DNA from: UBA8437 sp003445035
Lineage (GTDB): Bacteria; Planctomycetota; Planctomycetia; Planctomycetales; Planctomycetaceae
Reading direction: 5' to 3'
NCBI GenBank assembly: GCA_937901285.1
Contig: CALCHI010000435.1
Coordinates: forward strand, 1-9,513
Length of the DNA stretch: 9,513 nt
Below, one piece after another: positions 1-6,686 of the stretch (the stretch's first letter is position 1; the number at the start of each line of letters is the position of its first letter). The notes under the pieces were generated by a model. It did no database searches, was not told the DNA's origin, and worked only from the letters and a program-made list of their open reading frames with translations. A program made the translations under genes and the position numbers.

Positions 1-347
1 TACCCCTGGACGTGGCGATCCGGCGAGTGCAGATCGACCCTCAGGCCATCCTGGCCTGGTTCCGCCCCGCAAGAGCCGCGTCAACCGAGACCATGGGGGC
101 ATTGCTGCAGCGGAAGCAGGCGGTGGAATCGAGACTCGACGCTCACCGTGGTGACCCCGTCTCAGCCGCGGCCCCCGAACACCTCGCATCCGTCCGCGTA
201 CCTGCGACTGCCTCCAGGACTCCGATCCAACAGACAAGCTCCGGACCTCCCGTCGACGAGGCCGTCGACGCAGACCGGCTGTCGACCACCGAACGACTTC
301 TGGCGATGAAACGTCGCCGTCGAGACACCGACGACGACGCGGACTGA
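1..347 (+). CDS. C-terminal end of an upstream gene, probably a membrane protein (5' partial)
   Basis: The reading frame is open from the first complete codon at position 3 to the TGA at 345-347. The visible part begins PLDVAIRRVQID. A GTG at 12 could start a 111-residue protein, but the frame is open upstream and this segment looks like the end of a larger protein. A 'PLDVAxRR' segment directly after a last membrane helix is, as far as I recall, common at the end of large VWA/GATase-like membrane proteins of planctomycetes; the helix itself would lie outside the window. What follows is a polar, low-complexity tail with a helical stretch (TMGALLQRKQAVESRLD) and a strongly charge-split end: MKRRRR followed by DTDDDAD. 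The stop lies 42 bases before moxR on the same strand, so it may be the preceding member of the same operon. That a coding 3' end lies here is likely; its identity is inference only. Confidence 0.7.
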   Translation, partial: PLDVAIRRVQIDPQAILAWFRPARAASTETMGALLQRKQAVESRLDAHRGDPVSAAAPEHLASVRVPATASRTPIQQTSSGPPVDEAVDADRLSTTERLLAMKRRRRDTDDDAD

Positions 348-389
348 CCACCGGATGGACAACATGATCGCGACCAGGACCTGCATTCG

Positions 390-1490
390 ATGACCAACGA
401 CAGCACGCCCAACGAACTCTCCGACGGCCAACCGGTTGACGATTCGGCACAGGAATCTTCGCCCACTCCGGCCTCCGAACCGGACACGGCCGCTCCGTCG
501 ACCGATCTGCAGGATGCCGAAACCGAAGCGTTTCGGCAGGACTACCAGCGGATCCGTGACGCAATCGGCTCGGTGATTGTCGGACAGAGCCGTGTCATCG
601 ATTCGGTGCTGACAGCGATGTTCTGCGGTGGGAACGTGCTGCTGGAAGGGGTGCCCGGGCTGGGCAAGACCGAACTGGTCAAGTCGCTCGCCCGCGTCCT
701 GGACCTCGACTTCCGACGCATCCAGTTCACTCCCGACCTGATGCCCGCCGACATCATCGGCACCAACATCATGAACACCGACGAGTCGGGCCGATACCAG
801 TTCGAATTCCGCCGCGGACCGATCTTCACCCAGTTGCTGCTTGCCGACGAGATCAACCGCGCCTCGCCCAAGACACAGTCGGCTTTGCTCGAGACGATGC
901 AGGAGGGCACCGTGACCGTCGGCGGTGACATCTCGGTTCTCGACCAGCCCTTCTTTGTGCTCGCCACGCAGAATCCCATCGAACAGGAAGGCACCTATCC
1001 TCTGCCCGAAGCCCAACTGGACCGCTTCATGTTCAAGGTCGTCGTCGGAGGACTGAACCGCGAGGAACTCAACGAGGTCGTCAGCCGCACGATCCTCCGG
1101 AAGGCGATCGACTTGCCAGTCGTTCTCGACGGAGCCCGGATCCTGGGCATCCGCGAAACGCTCGACAAGGTCGTCGTAGCCGATCCGTTGAGGGATTACG
1201 CCGTCCGCCTGGTCCTGGCCACCCATCCCGACAATGACGAGGCCCCCGAGGGAATCCGACAGTTCGTCCGCTGGGGAGCCAGTCCGCGTGCGGCCCAGGC
1301 GTTGATTCGGGCTGCCCGCGTGCGGGCATTGGGTGAGGGCCGGGCACACATCGCCTTCGAGGACATCTCGGAATTCGCCACCGAGGTGCTGCAGCACCGG
1401 GTGTTGCTCAACTACGACGGGCAGGCCGAAAACGTCGATGCCGCGACCCTGATCGCCGACTGTATCGCGTCCCTGGAAACCACCGCCTGA
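390..1490 (+). CDS. MoxR-family AAA+ ATPase
   Basis: This 366-residue protein is a cytosolic AAA+ ATPase of the MoxR family. These are chaperone-like machines that usually work with VWA-domain proteins to mature or remodel partner complexes. Visible motifs in order are Walker A GVPGLGKT (87-94), Walker B LLLADEINRASP (149-160, with D153 and E154), sensor 1 ATQNP (192-196), a probable arginine finger in DRF (211-213), and sensor 2 WGASPRA (295-301, R300). All key residues are intact, so it should hydrolyse ATP. The core starts near residue 50. The first 48 residues are a low-complexity, acidic, Ser/Pro/Thr-rich extension without any Lys, Arg or His. The ATG at 390 is the first in-frame start and has no clear Shine-Dalgarno. 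The DUF58 gene follows after 35 bases, the classic MoxR-DUF58 pair. Family assignment is firm; the cellular target is unknown. Confidence 0.96.
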   Translation: MTNDSTPNELSDGQPVDDSAQESSPTPASEPDTAAPSTDLQDAETEAFRQDYQRIRDAIGSVIVGQSRVIDSVLTAMFCGGNVLLEGVPGLGKTELVKSLARVLDLDFRRIQFTPDLMPADIIGTNIMNTDESGRYQFEFRRGPIFTQLLLADEINRASPKTQSALLETMQEGTVTVGGDISVLDQPFFVLATQNPIEQEGTYPLPEAQLDRFMFKVVVGGLNREELNEVVSRTILRKAIDLPVVLDGARILGIRETLDKVVVADPLRDYAVRLVLATHPDNDEAPEGIRQFVRWGASPRAAQALIRAARVRALGEGRAHIAFEDISEFATEVLQHRVLLNYDGQAENVDAATLIADCIASLETTA

Positions 1491-1525
1491 ATCCGTCTCG
1501 AGCCCTCCGTTCCCGCACTGGACCG

Positions 1526-2431
1526 ATGAACACCACCTCCTCCACCAACCAACTGACCACGCTGCTGGACAACCAGGCATTGACCCGCCTGGAACGACTG
1601 AGGCTGCAGCCAAACCGCCGCAAGACCAACCGAACCCAGGGCGAACACGCCTCGGGCAAGGGCGGCAGCAGCACCGAATTCGCCGACTACCGCAACTACG
1701 TCCCCGGCGACGACGTTCGCTTCGTCGACTGGAACATCTTCGCCCGGCTCAATCGTCCCTACATGAAGCTGTACCAGTACGAGGAGGTGATGCATGTCGC
1801 CATCCTGGTTGACGCTTCGAACTCGATGAAGTTCGAGAACAAGTTCGAACGGGCCAGGCAACTGGCGGCGGCGATGGGCGTGACGGCCCTGATGGGGGTC
1901 GAGCGGGTCAGTGCCTACGTGGTCGGTGCCAGTGGAGAACCGCCTCGCGTGATGCCTCCTGGCAGCGGACGGGCCAGCATGAGACGTCTGTTTGACTTCT
2001 TCGAACGTGCCGAATGCGGTGGCGATGCGCCGATCGATGGGGCCGTGGAGGCCATGCTCCGTCGTCATCGGGGCAAGGGGATGGCGATCGTCATCTCTGA
2101 CTTTCTCACCCCCGCCTCGCTCGCACGACCGTTCAACCTGCTCTACAGTGCCGGGCTCGAGATCTTTGCCCTGCAGGTGCTGGGACCAACCGAGATCGAC
2201 CCCGAATTGACCGGAGATCTGCGTCTGGTCGACAGCGAAAACGGCACCACTGTCGACGTCTCATCAATCGATGAACTCCACGGGATCTACCACGAACACC
2301 GCGAACAGCTCCAGGAACATGTCCGCCGCCAGAGCCGGACCCGCAACGGCCGCTTCCTCTCGATCAGTTCCGAGGCTCCCCTCGACTGGGTGCTCTTCGA
2401 CCTGCTCCAGCGGCAGGGGTGGTTGAAATGA
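1526..2431 (+). CDS. DUF58 domain protein (VWA-like, MoxR partner)
   Basis: A 301-residue protein without membrane segments, so cytosolic. The DUF58 hallmark block is clear at 51-75, with EFADYRNYVPGDD followed by VRFVDW and a conserved AR. A VWA-like fold follows: strand plus metal-site motif ILVDASNSM (93-101, the DxSxS pattern D96-S98-S100) and a second acidic site in VISDF (D192). The metal site therefore looks intact. Many DUF58 proteins carry N-terminal membrane helices and are longer; this is the short soluble type. DUF58 genes nearly always neighbour moxR, and the proteins are thought to be adaptors or substrates for the ATPase. The ATG at 1526 has no obvious ribosome binding site. 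The stop overlaps the next start in an ATGA arrangement (2428-2431), which suggests translational coupling to the BatA/VWA gene. Biochemical function is not established for the family. Confidence 0.94.
   Translation: MNTTSSTNQLTTLLDNQALTRLERLRLQPNRRKTNRTQGEHASGKGGSSTEFADYRNYVPGDDVRFVDWNIFARLNRPYMKLYQYEEVMHVAILVDASNSMKFENKFERARQLAAAMGVTALMGVERVSAYVVGASGEPPRVMPPGSGRASMRRLFDFFERAECGGDAPIDGAVEAMLRRHRGKGMAIVISDFLTPASLARPFNLLYSAGLEIFALQVLGPTEIDPELTGDLRLVDSENGTTVDVSSIDELHGIYHEHREQLQEHVRRQSRTRNGRFLSISSEAPLDWVLFDLLQRQGWLK
2415..2419 (+). promoter_or_regulatory. Probable ribosome binding site of the BatA/VWA gene
   Basis: AGGGG lies eight bases before ATG 2428, inside the end of the DUF58 gene. Its last base is the first base of the competing GTG start at 2419, which argues that 2428 is the real start. 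Confidence 0.5.
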
Positions 2432-4371
2432 GCTGGACCGGATTTCTTTCTCCATCGTGGGCCTGGCTGTTCCTGCTGGTCATTCCGCTGGTGATCGTCT
2501 ACTTCCTCAAACTCAAGCGACCCCGTTTCGAAATTCCCTCGCTGGTACTCTGGCACAGCGTGATCAATGACCAGCGGGTCAATTCGCCCTTCCAGCGTTT
2601 CAGGAAACACCTGCTGCTGTGGCTGCAGCTGGCGATTCTCTTGAGCCTGATCGTGGCGGCGATGCAGCCGTTTCTCAGGGGGGGGGCAGGATCCAGCGAC
2701 AACCTGCCAATCCTGGTCGACTGCTCGGCCAGCATGTCGGCCATCGACACCCGGGGGGGGGCGACGCGAATGGAACGGGCCAAGGAGCGAATCACGGAGT
2801 TGATCGACGAAGCCCTGCCCGGCCGGATCTGCCTGATCGCCGTCGGGGCCGGAGCTCGGCAATTGACCGAGTTCACCAACAACAAGCGGATCCTGACCGA
2901 GGCCCTCGACACGCTCACCGTCCGTGACGTCCCGGGCAACCTGGTCGACGGCCTGAGGATGGCCCAGGCCCTGGCCCGTCGCGAAACGATCAGCACCGTC
3001 ACCCTGGTGTCTGACGGGAACTTCCCTGATCTTCAAGACACCGCCGGCGGCCAGAAGATCGCCCGAGTCGATGTCGAACTGCCATTCAAACTGCAGTTCG
3101 AGAAACTCGAAACGGACGCGGTGAACATGGGGATCACCGCCTTCAACGCCCGGCGGCAGTCGGCTGCCGGAGCCGCCGACAGCCTGACGCCCTGGGACGT
3201 GTTCGTCCGGATCAACGGATCTCCCGACGACGTCACCTCCGGCGAAGTGCTGCTCGAACAGGACGGCCAGGAGGTGGGGAGACAGCCGATCGCGCTGGAA
3301 GCGGGCCAGTCCAAGCGGCTGGTGTATTCGCTCCAGACGTCCGGTGTCAGCCGCCTTGCGGCACGGATTGTCAGCGACGGCTTCGACGGCCTCTCGAGCG
3401 ACAACACCGCCTACCTCGAATTGCCCGTCTCACGATCACTCCTGGTCTGGTGTGACGCGGATCTGCAGAGCTACCGACACGCCCTGCAGGTCTTTCCGGA
3501 CGTCACCGTCTATCCCAGTGACGATGCCTCGGGACAACCCGATGTGTTCGATCTGGCAATCACCGAGACAACGCGGAAGGCGAACCCGAACCTCCAGGCG
3601 TCGGTCCGGCTGGTCATCGGCGAGATCCCCGAAGATCTCGCCGAACTGGTCACCACCCGCAGCGGCAATTCACTGGTCGTCGACTGGAACCGCAGCAGCC
3701 TGCTGCTGCAGCACGTCAACCTGGACAGCATCGAGATCGCCGACGAACCGGTCCGGGGCGATGACGTGCTGGACCAACACTTCCGGGAAGCCGGCTACGA
3801 GATCCTGGCCACCGGCCGATCGGGTCCCCTGGTGCTGGCCCGCCACACCCCGGGTCGCCAGACCTTCTACCTGCTGTTCCACACCGATCGCTCGACGTTG
3901 CCCTACCGGGTCGGATTCCCCGTGCTCATCAAGAACGCCATCGACATCACCCGACATGCCGCAGGACTCGCAGAAGTCGGAGGCCAGCCGACCCGGGTGC
4001 TGGCCCCGCGGATGCTGGATCGCAACACGACCTACACCGTCTCCGCCCCCGGCTCGACAACACAAACATTCCGCACCGGCCCCGACGGGTTGCTCTCCGG
4101 CGTCCCTGCCCCCCGGGTCGGCATTTACCGCATCAGTGAAGACGGCAGCGAGGTGGCTCGTGTCGGCGCCGGAGTGCTTGATGCGGGAGAGTCGTCGTTG
4201 GCCAGTGCGGACCTGATCGAGCCGCGGGACGAGGAATTGAGAGTCAGCGCATCGACCACCCAAATCGACACCGATCGTCCCCTGTGGCCGACACTGGCCT
4301 GGATCGCCTTCATCGTGCTGCTGGTCGAATGGTGGTATTTTCAGAAGAAGACCGTCCGAGTCTCCGGCTAA
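2428..4371 (+). CDS. BatA-type VWA membrane protein with GATase-like middle domain
   Basis: A 647-residue membrane protein. The N-terminus matches the BatA/aerotolerance-regulator type: helix one at about 11-27, the stretch LKLKRPRFEIPSLVLWHS, then helix two at about 61-79. A VWA domain follows with a complete metal-site motif ILVDCSASM (95-103, D98-S100-S102) and LVSDGNFPD (193-201). A beta-rich region comes next, then a segment at about 336-510 that resembles a class I glutamine-amidotransferase-like fold seen in planctomycete BatA proteins, with WNRSSLLLQHVNLDSIEI (420-437) and LPYRVGFPVLIKNA (491-504). I see no catalytic triad, so it is probably structural or binding. A last helix (about 618-637) ends in EWWYFQKK, leaving a short cytosolic tail. 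I chose ATG 2428 over GTG 2419 because it overlaps the DUF58 stop and has AGGGG eight bases upstream. Likely the envelope-anchored VWA partner of MoxR/DUF58. Confidence 0.92.
   Translation: MSWTGFLSPSWAWLFLLVIPLVIVYFLKLKRPRFEIPSLVLWHSVINDQRVNSPFQRFRKHLLLWLQLAILLSLIVAAMQPFLRGGAGSSDNLPILVDCSASMSAIDTRGGATRMERAKERITELIDEALPGRICLIAVGAGARQLTEFTNNKRILTEALDTLTVRDVPGNLVDGLRMAQALARRETISTVTLVSDGNFPDLQDTAGGQKIARVDVELPFKLQFEKLETDAVNMGITAFNARRQSAAGAADSLTPWDVFVRINGSPDDVTSGEVLLEQDGQEVGRQPIALEAGQSKRLVYSLQTSGVSRLAARIVSDGFDGLSSDNTAYLELPVSRSLLVWCDADLQSYRHALQVFPDVTVYPSDDASGQPDVFDLAITETTRKANPNLQASVRLVIGEIPEDLAELVTTRSGNSLVVDWNRSSLLLQHVNLDSIEIADEPVRGDDVLDQHFREAGYEILATGRSGPLVLARHTPGRQTFYLLFHTDRSTLPYRVGFPVLIKNAIDITRHAAGLAEVGGQPTRVLAPRMLDRNTTYTVSAPGSTTQTFRTGPDGLLSGVPAPRVGIYRISEDGSEVARVGAGVLDAGESSLASADLIEPRDEELRVSASTTQIDTDRPLWPTLAWIAFIVLLVEWWYFQKKTVRVSG
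2678..2686 (+). repeat. Nine-G homopolymer in the BatA/VWA gene (first)
   Basis: Nine consecutive G residues encode part of R-G-G-A (84-87), just after the second membrane helix and 11 residues before the VWA metal-site aspartate D98. A one-base gain shifts reading into a frame that stops at 2925-2927. Confidence 0.9.
2753..2761 (+). repeat. Nine-G homopolymer in the BatA/VWA gene (second)
   Basis: A second run of nine G residues, exactly 75 bases (25 codons) after the first, again encoding R-G-G-A (109-112). It lies just after the VWA metal-site motif. A one-base gain here leads to the same early stop at 2925-2927. Confidence 0.9.
3617..3644. repeat. Perfect inverted repeat, 11-base arms with 6-base loop
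   Basis: TCGGCGAGATC, loop CCCGAA, then GATCTCGCCGA. The arms are perfectly complementary and would form a strong hairpin in the mRNA of the BatA/VWA gene, over codons for GEIPEDLAE. There is no T-tract after it, so it is not a standard terminator. Confidence 0.8.
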
Positions 4372-4382
4372 CCTCTCGCACC

Positions 4383-6683
4383 ATGACCCGCCAACGCCTT
4401 CTCTCCCTGGCCCTGGTTCTCACGCCGGCTCTTCTGCCGTGCTGGGGCTATCGACTGACGGGCACCGCGATCGCCCAGGAGACCAGCCGACCTTCAGGGG
4501 TGACCCCGAGCGTGGATTCGGAAGACGAACCGGTCGACCCGCGTCTGAGCATCGAGTTCAATCGCCGGTACCAGGACCTGCGGAGCGGCTCCCCGCTTTC
4601 GATCGACTGGACCCTGACCTGGGACGGGCCCCGGCTGCCCAGGGGGCACCTGGATGTCCACGTCATCCAGGGCCGACGGGTTCTGGGACGACTGCTCAGT
4701 AGGCGGGAAATCGTCCTGACCGACACCGGCACTCGCTTCCGAACGCTGTTGCCACCATTCAACACCGAGCACGACACGTCCAGCCCACTCGACATCCGGG
4801 CCTTTTTCATCAGCGACGTCGGTGTCTTTCCTCTCGGAGAACGCTCGTTACGGATCGCCGGTCCACTTCGGCGTTCATTCGTCGTCGCCTTCTGCGAGCC
4901 CTGGCAACAGGCCAGTTCGCCGGAGGAACTCCTGTTCACCAACAGCCTGAACATCGAACCCCTGGTCCACACCGCCTATGGCCGTCCCGCCATGTTCGCC
5001 GGCCAGCGACTGGTCACCACCTATCCGGCGAGAATCTACCCGGCTGATGTCCCCACCGATCCGCTGTGGTTGTGCGAATTCAACGTGCTGGTGCTTTTGC
5101 CCGACGGTCTCCGCAATCTCCGTCGCAACCAGTTGGAGTCCGTTGCGCGTTGGGTCGACGCCGGCGGGAATCTTTGCGTCTTCATCGATGGCAACATGGC
5201 GGCTCTCCAGGTCGATTTCGTCAACCGGCTCGCCCGTGCAACCGCCGAACATCCCCGGTTCCAACTCGACGACGACGGTCTTCCCCGGTTTCGCGACGGC
5301 CCAGCTCGACTCCACAAGGGGCTCGGCCGGGTGGTGATTCACCAGGACTCACCGATGGAGGTCGATTTCCTGGTGTCATCCGATTGGCGAACCAGTGTCG
5401 CGTTTCTCTGGAATCGCCTCCGAGAAACCCATGATCCCACCGCTCAACCGGTCCCCACACCTCCCACGCGAGAGGGGGGGCTGGAACCCGGTTCCGCACA
5501 ACCAAAAGCGGCCCCATCGGGTTCTGGCCCGAACACAGCACAACCGACTTTTTCACCTCCCGGAGACGCCGTGCTGCAATCGGAGGTCAAGTGGCGTCTG
5601 CGGTCGGTCAACAGCCTCGTCGCCCGGCTCACACCCGATGACTTCGAGGTCGTTCCGCTCTGGCTGCTGGGGCTGCTGCTGATCGCTTACATTGTCGTGA
5701 TCGGTCCGGTCGATTACCTGGTGCTGGGATGGCTGGGAGTCCGCAAGCTGACCTGGATCGTCTTTCCACTGATGACAGTCGCCTTCACCCTGTTGATCGT
5801 GTGGATCTCGCACGAGCACATGGGTACCAGTGGCAACGTGCGGCAATTGATCGTTCGCGACATCGGCGACGGCGGAGAACTGGCACGCGAGAACCGGTTC
5901 GACCTGCACCTGGTCGGATCACACACGACCCTGGCGACCAGCGTCACCCGGGGGCTGTTCACCCCCATCGACCACCGTCGGTTCCTGTCCAACGGCACGG
6001 CCCGCTCCGCCGATCCATTCGGGTCCGGCCACGATTCGACCGAGCCATCCGAATACATCGGCACGATCCCCGTCGGGTACACCGCGTTGCAGGACTTGCC
6101 CCAGTGGTCGCCTCAGGTCAACCGGGTGTTCCGGATCGCGCCGGAGGAACCGATGCCGGCGTTCGACTGGGATTCAGTCGAACCCGAGAGACTGGCCACA
6201 GCGGGAACCGCCAGGTCCCGGTTCCAGGTCGCTGTCCAGCAGGTCTTCGGGCCCCGCAGCACGGCCATGCTGTTTCACACAAACCAGGCGGCTCGTCACC
6301 TTGGCGACACCTCCAGCGTCCCGTTGTTCCCCGAAAGTCCTCGGGACTGGTTCACGAAAGCCCAGCGACGTGGCAACCGTCGCTGGACGAGCACCAGCCC
6401 GGTCAACGGCAATGACCACGAACCCTCCGACTTTCTCCGCGACGCATGTGTTCGACCCAGCCGAGGCGTCTTCCGAGCCGTCTCGCGAGTGGCCCCCCAT
6501 GGAGGCGACAACTTCGAGGATCTCGCCCTGCTCGACCCCACCGACCGCGGCCAGTGGCTGCTGGTGATCGCCGTCGCCGACGGTGACAGCCTCTTGCTCT
6601 ACCGCCACCTCTACCACGATCGTCCCACCGCCGAGAGTCCCACCACATCACAATCCACTGCCTCGACGACATCCCCTCGGTGA
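4383..6683 (+). CDS. Signal-peptide membrane protein with GATase-like N-terminal domain, function unknown
   Basis: A 766-residue protein I recognise only by parts. It opens with a signal peptide (MTRQRLLSLALVLTPALLPC, likely cleaved after AIAQ, about residue 32). The region of about 165-345 reads like a GATase-like/DUF4350-like fold: a strand VLVLLPDGL (235-243), then NQLESVARWVDAGGNLCVFID (249-269), the usual 'helix plus AGG strand' pattern. No nucleophilic Cys is evident. A Pro/Ser/Gly-rich linker spans about 352-395. Two membrane helices lie at about 424-443 and 456-475, joined by a cytosolic loop GPVDYLVLGWLGVRKLTW, a motif shared by many uncharacterised bacterial membrane proteins. Residues 478-766 would then be periplasmic, and I recognise no fold there. 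ATG 4383 is preferred because it begins a proper signal peptide; a GTG at 4284 would overlap the previous gene by 88 bases. The gap to the previous stop is 11 bases and to the ABC ATPase 3 bases. Confidence 0.88.
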   Translation: MTRQRLLSLALVLTPALLPCWGYRLTGTAIAQETSRPSGVTPSVDSEDEPVDPRLSIEFNRRYQDLRSGSPLSIDWTLTWDGPRLPRGHLDVHVIQGRRVLGRLLSRREIVLTDTGTRFRTLLPPFNTEHDTSSPLDIRAFFISDVGVFPLGERSLRIAGPLRRSFVVAFCEPWQQASSPEELLFTNSLNIEPLVHTAYGRPAMFAGQRLVTTYPARIYPADVPTDPLWLCEFNVLVLLPDGLRNLRRNQLESVARWVDAGGNLCVFIDGNMAALQVDFVNRLARATAEHPRFQLDDDGLPRFRDGPARLHKGLGRVVIHQDSPMEVDFLVSSDWRTSVAFLWNRLRETHDPTAQPVPTPPTREGGLEPGSAQPKAAPSGSGPNTAQPTFSPPGDAVLQSEVKWRLRSVNSLVARLTPDDFEVVPLWLLGLLLIAYIVVIGPVDYLVLGWLGVRKLTWIVFPLMTVAFTLLIVWISHEHMGTSGNVRQLIVRDIGDGGELARENRFDLHLVGSHTTLATSVTRGLFTPIDHRRFLSNGTARSADPFGSGHDSTEPSEYIGTIPVGYTALQDLPQWSPQVNRVFRIAPEEPMPAFDWDSVEPERLATAGTARSRFQVAVQQVFGPRSTAMLFHTNQAARHLGDTSSVPLFPESPRDWFTKAQRRGNRRWTSTSPVNGNDHEPSDFLRDACVRPSRGVFRAVSRVAPHGGDNFEDLALLDPTDRGQWLLVIAVADGDSLLLYRHLYHDRPTAESPTTSQSTASTTSPR
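6362..6386. repeat. Inverted repeat, 9-base arms with 7-base loop
   Basis: CCAGCGACG, loop TGGCAAC, then CGTCGCTGG, inside the C-terminal region of the signal-peptide membrane protein gene. It could form an mRNA hairpin, but a repeat of this size can arise by chance in a window this long and GC-rich. No T-tract follows. Confidence 0.6.
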
Positions 6684-6686
6684 CCC

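Noticed and set aside
251..270. Repeated CGTCGACG at 251-258 and 263-270
   Set aside because: Both copies are short, self-palindromic and explained by Val/Asp/Glu codons in the tail of the upstream gene; no further copies form an array.
1313..1328. Near-palindrome TGCCCGC-GT-GCGGGCA as a possible operator
   Set aside because: It is inside the moxR coding region over a conserved alanine/arginine-rich stretch, far from any start, and seven-base arms are expected by chance in GC-rich DNA.
162..1613. 483-codon open frame on the minus strand opposite moxR
   Set aside because: It is antisense to a MoxR gene with every family motif intact. Long antisense frames are common opposite GC-rich genes, and the translation has a low-complexity look with no recognisable domain.
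1412..2068. 218-codon open frame on the minus strand across the moxR-DUF58 junction
   Set aside because: It lies opposite the conserved DUF58 block and shows no recognisable domain; a shadow of the sense gene.
2419..2427. GTG start at 2419 for the BatA/VWA gene
   Set aside because: It adds only three residues and overlaps the likely ribosome binding site of ATG 2428.
3344..4216. 290-codon open frame on the plus strand inside the BatA/VWA gene in another frame
   Set aside because: Its translation is Ser/Arg/Pro/Thr-rich low complexity, typical of a shifted frame in GC-rich coding DNA, while the main frame shows conserved family blocks.
4284..4382. GTG start at 4284 for the signal-peptide membrane protein
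   Set aside because: It would overlap the BatA/VWA gene by 88 bases and place 33 residues before an excellent signal peptide beginning at ATG 4383.
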